Shown here: in pieces, positions 47,676 to 58,829 of the stretch
How the letters are laid out: each line of letters starts with the position of its first letter
How positions within the stretch are numbered: the first letter of the stretch is position 1
Assembly: GCF_000801105.2 (NCBI RefSeq)
Contig: NC_079519.1
Coordinates: 28,805,288-28,869,287 of the forward strand
Reading direction: 5' to 3'
DNA length: 64,000 nucleotides
DNA from: Raphanus sativus
Taxonomy: Eukaryota > Streptophyta > Magnoliopsida > Brassicales > Brassicaceae
Program-made: the position numbers and the translations under genes
Notes under the pieces: model-generated
Told to the model about the DNA's origin: nothing
Databases searched by the model: none
What the model saw: the letters and a program-made list of their open reading frames with translations, nothing else

Positions 47676-49251
47676 GGGATGTTGTATTGGGTTACCCAGC
47701 CCAACCCAACCCTATAAAATATAAACCCAACCCTATTCTAACCCAACCCAACATTAACCCTAATAGTCTATGCATGAAGGGGTGGGTTAGGGTTACCCAT
47801 TTCATAAAATCTTTTAAAACAAAAGCAAATAATATTAACATGATTAACACTGTTTAGCTATTTTGAGAATTTTGACGGAAAATGAGATTTTGCAAATTCA
47901 ACAAAAAAAACAAAATTTTGTGTTTTTGGCATAAAACCTTAATTTTTTGATTTGGACAGAAAAATTCAATTTCCAGGTTTTGGTGGAAAAACTTATTTTT
48001 CTAGTTTTGGCGGGAAAACTCATTTTTGTGGTATTGGCGAGAAAACTCAATTTCTCGGTTTTGGCAGAAAACAAAAATTTCTAAATTTTGACGGAAAAAT
48101 TCGATTCCCCAGTTTTAGCGGAAAACTCGATTTCCCGGTTTTGGTTGGAAAACTCGATTTTCCGGTTTTGGCGGGAAACCTCGATTTCTCGGTTTTCTCG
48201 GGAAAATTCGATTTCTCGGTTTTCTAGGAAAAAAACGATTTCTCGTTTTTCTCGGAAAACTCTATTTCTCGGTTTTCTCGGGAAACTCGATTTCTCGGTT
48301 TTCTCGGGAATACTCGATTTCTCGGTTTTCTCGGGAAAACTTGATTTCTCGGTTTTGGCAGAAAACCCCGACTTCTCGGTTTTAGCGGGAAACCCCGACT
48401 TCTCGGTTTTTTTCGGGAAAACTAGATTTCTCGGTTTTCTTGGAAAAACCCGATTTCTCGGTTTTCTCGAAAAAAACCGATTTCTCGGTTTTGGCGGGAA
48501 ACCCTGATTTCTCATTTTTCTCGGGAAAACCGATTTTTTCGGTTTTCTCGAAAGACAAGATTTCTCGGTTTTCTTGAAAAACCCTGATTTCTCGGGAAAA
48601 CTCGATTTCTCGGTTTCGGCGGGATAACTCGTTTTCTTGGTTTTGGCGGGAAACCCCGACTTCTCGGTTTTGGCGGGAAACCCTGGTTTCTCGTTTTTGG
48701 CGGGAAAACTCAATTTCTCGATTTCTCGGTTTTGACGGGAAAATTCGATTTCCCAATTTTGGCTTGAAAATTCGATTTTTCGGGTTTCTCGGTTTTGGTG
48801 GGAAAACTTAATTTATCGATTTTGGCGGGAAAAACCAGTTTTACGGTTTATGCGGAAAAACTCTATTTTGTGGTTTTTTGTGGGAAAACTCGATTTTGTG
48901 GGTTTTTTCGGAAAAACTTGATTTTTCCGATTTTGGCGAAAAAAATCGGTTTGGCAAAATATTTTTTTTTGTGATTTTGACGGAAAAAAATCATTTCTGA
49001 AATTTTATAGAAACTTTTTTAACGATTTTAAAGAAAAATCTAAAAAAAAATTGAGGGTTTGACCCTACACCAAAACATTGTTCTATAACAAAAAATATCT
49101 AATAGGGTTAACCGTGTGAAAACCCTTTATTTCTTTAGCCCAGCCCTAAAGTGGCCCTAAACATTTTATGAATAATACATCTGGGTTAGGGTTCTTAAAT
49201 TATTGAATGGGCTGGGTCAGCCCTAAATCTCACAACCCTATATAACATCCC
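47676..49251. mobile_element. Inverted-repeat element filled with a minisatellite, 1.58 kb
   Basis: The left end GGGATGTTGTATTGGGTTACC and the complemented right end GGGATGTTATATAGGGTTGTG form inverted repeats, followed by AACCC/GGGCTGGGT-rich sequence on both sides. The 12-base direct repeat TATATATAGATA stands on both sides (47664-47675 and 49252-49263). It is longer than usual for Mutator or hAT duplications, and part of it may be chance because of its simple sequence. No transposase is present. Confidence 0.7.
47945..48975. repeat. 27-bp minisatellite array (TCGATTTCTCGGTTTTCTCG type)
   Basis: About 38 diverged copies of a 27-bp unit run through the centre of the element, with a few units of 18-24 bp. 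The second half of the unit occurs in two main versions, TTTTGGCGGG and TTTTCTCGGG. Because 27 is a multiple of three and the unit lacks stops on both strands, long open frames appear (48081-48713 on minus, 48088-48507 on plus). They are products of the repeat and not evidence of genes. Confidence 0.93.
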
Positions 49252-49265
49252 TATATATAGATAAA

Positions 49266-50304
49266 TAGATTTGGAGAAATGGCTATTTCATACTCTTAAC
49301 ATATTGTGATATGTTTAATTTACACCAGATTTATATGAATGTGCTAAAACATATATAACTTATATTTTTTTGCGAAATCATACATTTGTCGCCACATCAG
49401 CTGCTATATCATCTGTTTTTATTTATTTAGATATTACGTCAGCTAATTTTGCTGATAAAGACAATGCTATGTGTATAATTTTTTTCTAAAAATTAAATAG
49501 TCATTTAGTAAAAATAAAATTTTAGAAAATATAAATTTTTATTTTTCAATAAAATTAATAAAAATTAATTAATTAATTAGATTTTAATCTTATATAAGAG
49601 ATATATTCGTAAATATTTCAATCATATCACAAACCATTCTTATAAGAGTTTTATAGGTGTTGTAATGATTCAAATTCAATGCTAGTATTGTAGTCTTGTT
49701 ATGCTTTATTAACCATAAGTATGTTATTTATCTTTAAGAAATTTAGATTAAACAATCATGATTATGATTATGCTAGTATTGTAGTCTTGCTATATGCTTT
49801 ATTAACCATGAGTATGTTATTTACCTTTAAGAAATTTAGATTAAACAATCATGATTAATCAAGAGTAACACGTTTGCAACATTAGCACTGAATTTGAATC
49901 ATTATAACATATATATCTTTTATAAGAATGGTTTGTGATATGATCGAAATATTTACAAATATATCTTTTATATAAGATTAAAACTTAATTAATTAATTAA
50001 TTATTGTTAATCTTACTAAATAATAAAAATTTATGAAATTTATATTTTCTAAATATTTATTTTTATCAAATGACTACTTATTTTTTAGAAAAAAAAAACT
50101 GTACATATAGCATATTCGTCAGCAAAACTAGCTGACGTTGCATCTACACGAACAATAATAGATGATATGACAGCTGATGTGGCGACTGGTGTATGATTTC
50201 GCCAAAAAATTATAAATCAAGTATGTTTTGGCACGCATGTCTGATATGAATTGAACATATCGCGATATGTTAGGTATGAAATGACCGTTTTCCCAAATTT
50301 CCCC
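49266..50304. mobile_element. Foldback element with about 420-bp inverted arms
   Basis: The arms at about 49266-49685 and 49881-50304 are inverted copies over nearly their entire length: the end TTTGG..AAA.GG..ATTTCATAC, a GCGAAATCATACA block, CACATCAGCTG and CAAACCATTCTTATAA all recur in order. The loop of about 195 bp holds a 91-bp tandem duplication. Such a structure would fold into a long hairpin RNA if transcribed. The class of transposase that mobilises it cannot be told from the sequence. Confidence 0.85.
49681..49858. repeat. 91-bp tandem duplication in the loop of the foldback element
   Basis: Two copies of GCTAGTATTGTAGTCTTG followed by CTTTATTAACCAT and AAGAAATTTAGATTAAACAA, differing at a few bases. 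Confidence 0.9.
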
Positions 50305-50397
50305 TAGAAACTTGTTCTTTCGTTGGTTTTTGTATACAAATGTTTGGATCAAGGTAAAAACACTATGAACTAATACATATTTTAAATCTTTTAACAT
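50305..50397. repeat. Single arm of the small MITE family
   Basis: GAAACTTGTTCTTTCGTTGG and ACAAATGTTTGGATCAAGG match the left arm of the element at 44440-44698. Confidence 0.55.
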
Positions 50398-50850
50398 TTA
50401 CGAATATCTCTTATATAAGATTACAACATATATATCTCTTATAAGGACGGTTTGTGATAGGATCGAATCATTTAAGAATATATCTCTTATATAAATTAAA
50501 ATTTAATTATTTAACTAATTTTTGTTAATTTTACTAAATAATAAAAAATAAAAAAAAGTTTTACATTTTCTAAAAGTTTATTTTTATAATAATACTATTT
50601 AGTTTTTCAAAAAAAATGATATATATGGCTTTTTCATCAGCAAAATTAACTAACGTTGCATTTACGCGAACAAAAGTAGATGACATGTCAGCTGATGTGG
50701 CGATTGGTGTATGATTTTGCCAAAAAAATTATAAGTCTGATATATTTTGACACATCTATATAAGTTCACATATGTTTTAGCATAACCATATATCGTAATA
50801 TATTGGGTAAATGAAATGGCCGTTTTTCTTGGAAATTGCCATTTTTCGAC
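50398..50850. mobile_element. Single-arm copy of the foldback element family
   Basis: This is a diverged direct copy of the right arm of the preceding foldback element (same order: TCTTATATAAGATT, CGGTTTGTGATAGGATCGAA, GTCAGCTGATGTGGCGA, GGTGTATGATTTTGCC, ending near AAATGGCCGTTTTTCTTGG). It ends about 270 bp before the SCO1 start codon. Confidence 0.8.
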
Positions 50851-51121
50851 TATCTCCTTATCCATTTCAACCAATAAAACCTTTCATAATTTTTAGAACC
50901 ATATAATTTTTTTCTTTAAATAAAATAATAATTATTTTATCTTAACGGTTCCGAAGCGAACCACGCAAACGCATAGCCGAAAAGGCTTCGTTATCCCCTA
51001 CCCAAGCCACACGAACTCTACGTTATCCCAAAGAGTGAGTGTGAGACCACCACATTGAGAGAAAGAGAGGAAGAAGAAGAAGAAGCGAGTTTCACGAGTT
51101 CCCCCCCAAAAGCGATAAAAA
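50851..51121 (+). promoter_or_regulatory. Promoter and 5' UTR region of SCO1
   Basis: The only sequence between the foldback copy and the SCO1 start codon. The last 60 bases are a GA-rich leader (GAGAGAAAGAGAGGAAGAAG), typical of plant 5' UTRs. No clear TATA box is seen. Confidence 0.5.
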
Positions 51122-53724
51122 ATGGCGGCGGATGCTCTGAGAATCTCTAGTTCTAGTTCATTAGTTTGTAATCTCAATGGGTCACAGAGACGCCCTGCTC
51201 TCACTTCTCACCGTCCTTCCTTTCTCGGTCTTCCTCCTCGCGCTTCTTCTCTTCCTCATCTTCTCGGTAAATCTCGTATTGGGCTTGGCTCTTCAAAGCT
51301 ATCTCACCGAAGGAAACAATTCTCTGTCTTCGCCGCCGTCGCCGAAGGTCTCTTCTCTGTCCTCCCTCTCAGAAAGCTTTAATCTTTCGCTTACCCATTT
51401 CCATTTTCTTCGTAAAGAGATAGAAATTGTATTCATGCCTTCTAAGTGTTCGTTGAATTGCCTCTGAGAAGGGTTTCCACTATTATGTGTTTCGTTGCTT
51501 TAGTTTGATGCTTTATTATGTTTTCTATTGTTGCTTACCAGAGGGGAAGCGCGCTGTGCCGCTCAGAGATTACAGAAACATTGGCATTATGGCTCACATA
51601 GACGCTGGAAAGACCACAACAACGGAGAGGATTCTCTACTACACTGGAAGAAACTACAAGATCGGTGAAGTCCACGAAGGTACAGCTACGATGGACTGGA
51701 TGGAGCAAGAGCAAGAGAGAGGGATCACCATCACTTCAGCTGCAACCACCACGTTCTGGGACAAGCATAGGATCAACATCATCGATACGCCTGGACACGT
51801 GGATTTCACTCTCGAAGTCGAACGTGCTCTGAGGGTTCTCGATGGAGCTATATGCCTTTTCGACAGTGTTGCTGGCGTTGAGCCTCAGTCCGAGACTGTG
51901 TGGAGACAAGCTGATAAGTACGGAGTGCCTCGGATTTGCTTTGTGAACAAGATGGACCGTCTTGGAGCTAACTTCTTCAGGACTAGGGACATGATTGTGA
52001 CGAATCTTGGTGCCAAGCCGTTGGTGCTGCAGATACCGATTGGTGCTGAAGATTCGTTTAAAGGTGTGGTTGATCTTGTGAGGATGAAAGCTATAGTTTG
52101 GTCTGGAGAGGAGCTTGGTGCCAAGTTCAGCTACGAGGATATCCCAGCGGATCTTGAAGAGTTGGCTCAGGAGTATAGGGGGGCGATGATGGAGCTGATT
52201 GTTGATTTGGATGATGAGGTCATGGAGAATTATTTAGAAGGAGTTGAGCCTGACGAGGCCACGGTGAAGAGATTGGTTAGGAAAGGAACCATCACTGGGA
52301 AGTTTGTGCCTATTCTGTGTGGCTCAGCCTTTAAGAACAAAGGTGTGCAGCCGTTGCTTGATGCTGTGGTTGATTATCTGCCTTCTCCAGTTGAGGTTCC
52401 ACCGATGAATGGAACAGATCCTGAGAATCCGGAAGTTACTATTGTGCGGAAGCCAGATGATGAGGAGCCTTTCGCTGGGTTAGCGTTCAAGATCATGAGT
52501 GATCCTTTTGTTGGTTCTCTTACGTTTGTGAGAGTCTACTCAGGGAAGCTCACAGCTGGCTCTTACGTGCTGAATGCTAACAAAGGGAAGAAGGAGAGAA
52601 TCGGAAGACTCTTGGAGATGCACGCCAACAGCAGAGAAGATGTTAAAGTGGCGTTAACGGGAGACATTGTGGCTCTTGCTGGTCTCAAGGATACAATCAC
52701 TGGTGAAACCTTGAGTGATCCAGAAAGCCCTGTTGTACTTGAACGTATGGACTTCCCTGACCCCGTCATCAAGGTGGCGATTGAGCCAAAAACGAAAGCA
52801 GACATTGATAAAATGGCTACAGGACTGATCAAGCTCGCTCAGGAAGACCCGTCTTTCCATTTTTCACGCGATGAGGAGATGAACCAAACCGTCATCGAAG
52901 GGATGGGAGAGCTTCATCTTGAGATCATCGTCGACAGGCTTAAAAGAGAGTTCAAGGTTGAGGCGAACGTTGGAGCACCGCAAGTGAACTACCGTGAGAG
53001 TATCTCAAAAGTAGCTGAAGTGAAATACACACACAAGAAGCAATCAGGTGGACAAGGACAGTTTGCTGATATTACAGTCAGGTTTGAGCCGTTGGAAGCA
53101 GGATCAGGATACGAGTTCAAGAGTGAGATCAAAGGAGGAGCGGTGCCGAGAGAGTATATCCCCGGTGTGATGAAAGGACTTGAGGAGTGTATGGGCTCAG
53201 GTGTGCTTGCGGGTTTTCCTGTTGTCGATGTCCGTGCTTGTCTAGTTGATGGATCATACCATGATGTGGACTCGAGCGTGCTAGCTTTCCAGCTAGCTGC
53301 GAGAGGAGCTTTCCGTGAAGGGATGAGGAAAGCTGGTCCGAGAATGCTTGAACCTATCATGAGAGTCGAAGTTGTTACACCTGAAGAACATCTTGGTGAT
53401 GTCATTGGTGATCTTAACTCCAGAAGAGGTCAGATCAACAGCTTTGGAGACAAACCCGGTGGTCTCAAGGTACAAAACAAATTGTGAAAGCCGAATGATT
53501 GAAAAAAGCAAAACTTATTTTTTGATGAAACTGATTATGGTACTTGTAAATTGCAGGTGGTGGATTCTCTGGTTCCATTAGCAGAGATGTTTCAGTATGT
53601 GAGTACATTGAGAGGGATGACAAAAGGTCGTGCGTCTTACACAATGCAGTTGGCTAAGTTCGATGTTGTTCCTCAGCATATTCAGAACCAGCTTTCGTCC
53701 AAGGACCAAGAAGTTGCTGCTTAA
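51122..53724 (+). CDS. SCO1: Chloroplast elongation factor G (SCO1, At1g62750 type), three exons
   Basis: Exons 51122-51347, 51542-53469 and 53557-53724 encode 773 residues. The first 70 or so (Ser/Arg-rich, [20 protein letters not shown] at the start) form the plastid transit peptide. The GTPase motifs are complete: AHIDAGKTT (93-101), RGITI (135-139), DTPGH (157-161), NKMD (211-214) and GSAF. Domains II to V follow to the end without breaks, as in bacterial EF-G. The enzyme moves tRNAs and mRNA through the plastid ribosome with GTP hydrolysis. In Arabidopsis its loss delays greening of cotyledons (snowy cotyledon 1). A frame beginning upstream of exon 2 (51487) is intron sequence. The gene ends 353 bp from the convergent HOP2 stop codon. 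Confidence 0.97.
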
Positions 53725-54076
53725 GGCAGACAGAACTATGTTTTCATGGTCAGAAAGTACATTGAAAACATATACATGTGTTATCATGATTAATGTTCAA
53801 ATCATTTTATATAGTTTTGTTTTGATCAAGAGAAAACAAACATATTTAAATTTCTTTTCATGTGGATGAAAAAACAAGTGTGGGAAGGTAGATAATATTT
53901 TGAAGGAAAAGAGTTTAGTGAATTCATCTGAGATAAAAATAAAATAAAAAGGGTATCATTAACTTGGTTCACGTCTTGGAAAACACAATCGACATGAGAA
54001 GAGAAAAGTTGTAACAGAAAAATGGGAAAACCGATTTGGGATTTGAGTTACAAAAGTAAAAACACTGCGTTTAGGT
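53725..54076. other. Shared 3' region between convergent SCO1 and HOP2
   Basis: Holds both 3' UTRs. No further gene is seen. Confidence 0.6.
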
Positions 54077-56884
54077 TTATTTCATCTGGACGATTCCAGA
54101 GCTGATAAGCTTTTGAATTTTGTTCATGATCATTGGGTTCTGCATGTGTTTCTGTGCTGCTGCTGGATTCTCCTGGAGATCAGAAAGAACCTGTTCAAAG
54201 AAAAAGAAAAGTGGTGAGACTTTAGACATGGATGGCTCCACCAAATCTTGAGAAAACATCTAGGGAAGAAGCTTTAAGTTACCTGTCTCATTACAGGATC
54301 TGTGAGAATGTTTTGGATCTCCGGGTCTTGCATTCCCTTAGCCTGTATGTAAGAAGAATGAGCTCAGAATCATCCTAAACTAACCGGTTCTCTCTAATAA
54401 ACCGAAAAAGGAACAAGTTTCATAACAGTAAGTTAGAATCTAACCTGTCTTTCTTTCAACTCCTCCGGAGTAAGGTCACCACGGTTTGCCTTGTTGATCT
54501 GTTGCACACATCTGCAGAAAAGGGTTTACAAAACGTTAACAGAGTGAATAAGTTCTCCATGACTTTACACATTTACTATACCTTCTAACACCGTCAAGGA
54601 GCTCCTGATTGTTAGGATCATGTTTGAGACCTTCCTGGTATGTTTCCATTGCATTGTCATACTCCTTCATGAAGAATTGGACAGCACCTTTTCTGCTGTA
54701 CCCCTTTGAGAATGTTGGGTCGAGCTCAATGCATTTCTCTGCATCCTTCAATCCTTCGGGCATTGCCCCAAGTTTTGTGTAACATGCGGCTCGGTTGCTG
54801 TATGCCTATGTGAAGTTCAATAAAGTAAACAAGTTAATTCAAACATCCAATATACGCAACATTGAGCACGTGATGATGATGATGAATCAGGCTTACTCTC
54901 GGGTCTTTTGGATTCCTTTTGATCGCTTCAGTGTAGTGTCTCACAGCATCAGGATACTTCTGCTCCTTGAAAAACTGATTACCTGTATCACACAAACAAA
55001 TGTTAGTTCAACTTTGGTCACATAAACAATGATATAATTGAAAAAGCAAACTACCTTTCTCACGCTCCTCATCACCAATAGCTGGATCAAAATACTCTTG
55101 CTGCTCCAACTCTTTCTTGGCTCTCTCTGCCTCATTCAGCCTCTTCAACGTGTCTGGGTTACGGTGCTCCGTAAGTGCTTTCTGGTAAGTCTCAATCACA
55201 GGTTCATAGTCTTTCGAGACTTTAGCCATCTTCCCCAGAGCTGTTCCTTTCCTAGTCAAAGCTTTAGCTACCATCTTGTAATCTGACCTAAGCTCCCTAC
55301 CCCTTTCAACAGCCTTATCACAGTCCTTGATGCACTCATCATACTGTATCAAACACATTCCACAGAAGACTCAACAACGTACCAAGTAAATCACATATAT
55401 GCACATAGGAACTATACCTTGATGCACACATCATACTGAATCAAACATGATTAAACTCAACCTCGTCCTAAGCAAATCACTATAGACATATATATTACGC
55501 ACTCACCATACTGAATCAACACAATAATATTTAGACTCAATCTCCTCCTAAGTAAATCACTACACACTAATATACACAAAAACTATATCTTTTCGATTTC
55601 AAGATGAACAGCAGCAGCATTAGTTAATATAAGAGATATCAATGTACATCAAAACTATATCTTGTTACACTCATTAAGATTTAGACTCAGCTACAATGCC
55701 AAGCAAATCCCTATAGAGTATAGACTGCTATCAGAGAGGATCTACGTACATTAAAGCTATGCCTTGATGCACTCAAGGTACTGAATCAACCATGATCACA
55801 TTTATACTCAACCACGTAACAATCAAAACATTACAGTATACATAAAAACAATACTTTAATGACCCCATCATACTGAACCAAACACAGACTAATGTACATA
55901 AATGCAATACCTTTATGCATTAATCAAACACACATTCACATATAGACTATACACTAAAATCAGGAATGTAAAGAAAAGAGGATCTAATGTACAAAAAGAC
56001 AATACCTTTCCCATCTCGAGATGAACAGCAGCACGGTTAGTGATAAAAGAGATATCTTCATCATCAATCTCAATAGCTGCAGAGTAATGCTTGATAGCAG
56101 TATCAAAGTCCTTCTTCTTATACGCAGCATTCCCCATCTCCTTCTCCTTCAAAGCCTTCCCCTTCCTCTCCTTCCTCTCCTTCTCCTCACCCCCAACCTC
56201 CGGCTCACGCTCAGGCTCCGCCTCACGCTTCCTCTCCACCGCAACAGGCTCATTCACAACCATCTCATCCTCCTCCCTCGCCGCCTCCGCCTCGGCCTCG
56301 TCCCCAGCCTGGGTCCTGAACTGAACATTCAGCAAAACCCCAAGAGACTGCATCACCCTCTGGTCCTTCAAGTAGAGATTGAGACTGCTAGGGTTCCTCT
56401 GGATCTCCTGCATCATGTTGACGAAGTCAGGCTGCTTCAAGAACCCCCTCGTCGACGGATCCGCCGTCAGCTTGGCCCACATCTCTGGCCCCTTGAACGC
56501 GTCCCCAAACGGATTCGGAGGAGGAGGAGCGGCGCGTGACCTCGACGCGTCTGCTAGACCTGATTTAAGCGCGTCGTTGCTCGGATCGATCTCGAGACCC
56601 TTGGAGTAGGCCTCGACGGCTTCGTCGGATTGGTTGAGGCCGAGGTGAGCGGCGCCGAGGCGGCTGTAGCCCTTGGCCCAGTCGGGTTTGAGCTCGACGG
56701 TCTTCTTGGCGTCGGAGAGAGCTTCCTCGTAGCGGAGGAGGGAGGCGTGGGCGGCGGAGCGGTTGGAGTAGAGGACGTGGTTGGTCGGGGCGAGGTTGAT
56801 CGCTTCGGTGAAGTGGTTGACGGCGGAGGTGAAGTCGCCGGAGGAGAAAGCGGCGTTTCCTTTGGCTTTGGCTTCGTCGGCCAT
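54077..56884 (-). CDS. HOP2: Hsp70-Hsp90 organizing protein HOP2 (At1g62740 type), seven exons
   Basis: Minus-strand exons are 56884-56006, 55343-55055, 54982-54897, 54805-54582, 54511-54445, 54342-54283 and 54190-54077, all with GT-AG introns, giving 572 residues, the normal length. Order of domains: TPR1 (about 2-105) with carboxylate-clamp residues K6, N10, N41, K71 and R75 for the Hsp70 tail; DP1 (about 130-185); a charged linker rich in Arg/Glu/Lys (195-243) that may hold a nuclear localisation signal; TPR2A (from about 244), which binds the Hsp90 tail; TPR2B; and DP2 at the end ([16 protein letters not shown]). The protein passes clients from Hsp70 to Hsp90 in cytosol and nucleus. A heat-shock element lies upstream. 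Intron 1 is enlarged by duplications of its own junctions. Confidence 0.96.
55344..56005 (-). repeat. Intron 1 of HOP2 built from degenerate junction duplications
   Basis: Copies of the start of exon 2 with its acceptor (minus-strand CAG, then TATGATG(A/T)GTGCATCAAG) recur at 55418-55437 and, more decayed, near 55505, 55670, 55762-55785 and 55865-55885. Each is followed by similar intron sequence (TGAATCAA, CCTAAG(C/T)AAATCACT). A copy of the 3' end of exon 1 (minus-strand complement of AAGATGAACAGCAGCAGCAT and AAGAGATATC) lies at about 55588-55640. The normal junctions at 56006 and 55343 are intact. Confidence 0.75.
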
Positions 56885-56902
56885 GGTTGATTGAATCTGA
56901 GA

Positions 56903-56926
56903 GTTGTGTGTGTGTGTGTGTGTGAG
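56903..56926. repeat. (TG)n microsatellite in the HOP2 5' UTR
   Basis: A run of about ten GT dinucleotides on the plus strand, reading (AC)n in the HOP2 leader, some 20-40 bases before the start codon. Confidence 0.9.
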
Positions 56927-57052
56927 TTTTTAGGGTTTGTTTTCGTCTTCTTGTGGAGAGATTGCTTTGAAGGAGAGGAGACTATATGGGGGTTTTGGTT
57001 TTGGGAGTTGTTTGGATACGAGTAAAACGGTATCCGGGATAGTGTTTAGAAA

Positions 57053-57067
57053 AGAAGATTCTGGAAT
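57053..57067 (-). promoter_or_regulatory. Heat-shock element of HOP2
   Basis: AGAAGATTCTGGAAT is a perfect nGAAnnTTCnnGAAn triple repeat, the binding site of a trimeric heat-shock factor. It lies about 170 bp upstream of the HOP2 start codon, suited to the known heat induction of HOP genes. Confidence 0.75.
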
Positions 57068-57562
57068 TATTTAAAAAGGAAAAATCAAGTTTTGCTAAAT
57101 ATGAGGGAGGAAGGATTTTATTTTTCTTTGTGGATATATTTTGTTTTGCTAAAAAATAGGACTCTACTAATATTTTTAATTTCTAATTTTACACTTTATT
57201 TTTGATTTTTTGAAACTGGACTTAATTGAATGTGAAAAAATATTTTTATTCATATTAGATATTTAAATAAATAAAAATTCGAAAATGTTAATAATAATAT
57301 TACTATTGTTATAATCATTTAATTTACTATTTAAATTTCTTAAATAAGAATTTGTGATGTCACCATGAAGTTTAGCTGTATAAGTTTTTATTTTTAATCT
57401 TACATAAAAAGAATTGCTCGATAGTTTTCATCTTTTTACATGTATAATATTGTAATTAAAAATTATTTGACGTATGATAGCTCGGTATTAGAAGTTGTTT
57501 TTGGAAGTCCTTATTTAAGCATTGTATCTCTACTTTATTACTCGGTTTTCGTTATTTCAATA
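57068..57562. other. AT-rich upstream flank of HOP2
   Basis: No gene or clear repeat is seen. Confidence 0.45.
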
Positions 57563-57822
57563 CTCCCTCCGTTTTTTATTATAAATCGTTTTAAAACTAT
57601 GCACATGTATTAAGAAAATCATTAATTTTTTAGATTTTCTAGACAAAAACATCATTAATTGTTTATCTAATCACAATTCAACCAATACAAAAATAAAAGA
57701 TATTTTATCATTGGTTATACTGCATTAAGTATAAATAAATTTTACATACAAAACCGAAAACGACTTATAATTCGGAACAAACGAATTTTTCTAAAATGAC
57801 TTATATTAAGAAACGGAGGGAG
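57563..57822. mobile_element. Stowaway-like MITE, complete, 260 bp
   Basis: Ends CTCCCTCCGTTTTTTATTAT and, complemented, CTCCCTCCGTTTCTTAATAT, flanked by TA on both sides. This is the common CTCCCTCCG family of plant Tc1/mariner-type MITEs and serves as reference for the split copy at 11752-18035. Confidence 0.9.
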
Positions 57823-57900
57823 TATATTTTTATCTTAAGAACCCCAATAGAAAACATCCAATGGACATGTTCTAAGAACAATCTCAATGGTTTGATACAT

Positions 57901-58349
57901 TTTTAAAGCTTATCTAAAAATAGCATTTTTAAAAATTATTCAAAAAGTAGTACTCAATAATAACATAAATAATAAAAGTTTCCAAAATAACAAGAATTTG
58001 ACAAGACAAATACAAAATTACTTTAATTTTTAAACTTTAATCTCAATTTTAATATTAAACTTTTAATTCTAATCAATAAATCTAAACCTAAATATTGAAA
58101 GTGGAGTTAGAGTTTTGACAAGTGGAGTTTGAGTACGTGATTAATAAGTAGAATAGGAATAAAACAGGTCAAAATTTTCATTTACACTAAAAATAAATCA
58201 AAATAGAAAAAACCTTACAACGAATTTTATTATCGAATCAAGTTGAATATTCAATAAAAAGTTTGGTCTCTGAATTTATTTTTTAAAAGTATTTTGCCAA
58301 AATTTTAGAGAGAAATAAAAATATACTTTAATGCTACTTTAGTAAAAAA
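57901..58349. repeat. Direct repeat copy A (about 440 bp)
   Basis: Diverged direct copy of 58830-59257. Both begin TTTTAAAGCTTATCTAAA, share AAAATAACAAGA, TGACAAGACAAATACAAA, GTGGAGTTTGAGTACGTGAT and TTTTGCCAAAATTT, and end near ATAGTAAAAAA or TTAGTAAAAAA. AT-rich and non-coding. Confidence 0.88.
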
Positions 58350-58829
58350 TATATATGTATTTAAAACGCCGATGAGGCGATGCAGCTACATCTGACAACA
58401 TGGTAATGTTCAGTCACAAATTACACCCAAAAACCATATGATAGCTAGTGATTTTAAAGCATGCATAAATATAATAGAAGATAATAGTAAGAAAGTAAAA
58501 TATTGCAGTGTGACTTTGGTACTATCTCTTGTTCAAAAACGCGGCTACACGGCCGTGTTCGCAGCTACACGACCGTGTTCGCGGCCACTACAATGTTCTA
58601 TGCAAGCCAATCGCCCGATTATGATTGATTCGACATTATTATTCAGTACATACTTAATCGACTGATTAATTATATTATGCGCATAATTATTCAGCACATA
58701 AAAATCGACCAAAAGTATATATGGAAAATCTATTTTCAACATAGCCTATTTTGCCCAATTTCCCCACAAAAATATTTGATCACATATAAAACAGACATTT
58801 AAAAAAAAGGTCAAATAGCTAAAATATCA
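58350..58829. other. Spacer between the two repeat copies, with a 20-bp tandem repeat
   Basis: At 58541-58588 GCGGCTACACGGCCGTGTTC is followed by a second copy with two changes and a partial third. It is GC-rich in an AT-rich setting. No gene is seen. Confidence 0.6.

Noticed and set aside
47690..47780. Interstitial telomere repeats (AACCC/TTAGGG-like)
   Set aside because: The AACCC motifs are irregular and mirrored at the other end of the element, so they belong to its inverted ends.
48081..48713. 210-codon frame on the minus strand (and 139 codons on plus) as repetitive proteins
   Set aside because: They arise from a stop-free 27-bp minisatellite; length and composition are explained by the repeat, and no start context or domain supports a gene.
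47945..48975. CRISPR-like array
   Set aside because: Units are adjacent and diverged without unique spacers, in a plant nuclear context; it is a minisatellite.
51487..51541. Start of the EF-G protein at 51487
   Set aside because: This is intron sequence upstream of exon 2; the transit peptide is encoded by exon 1 at 51122.
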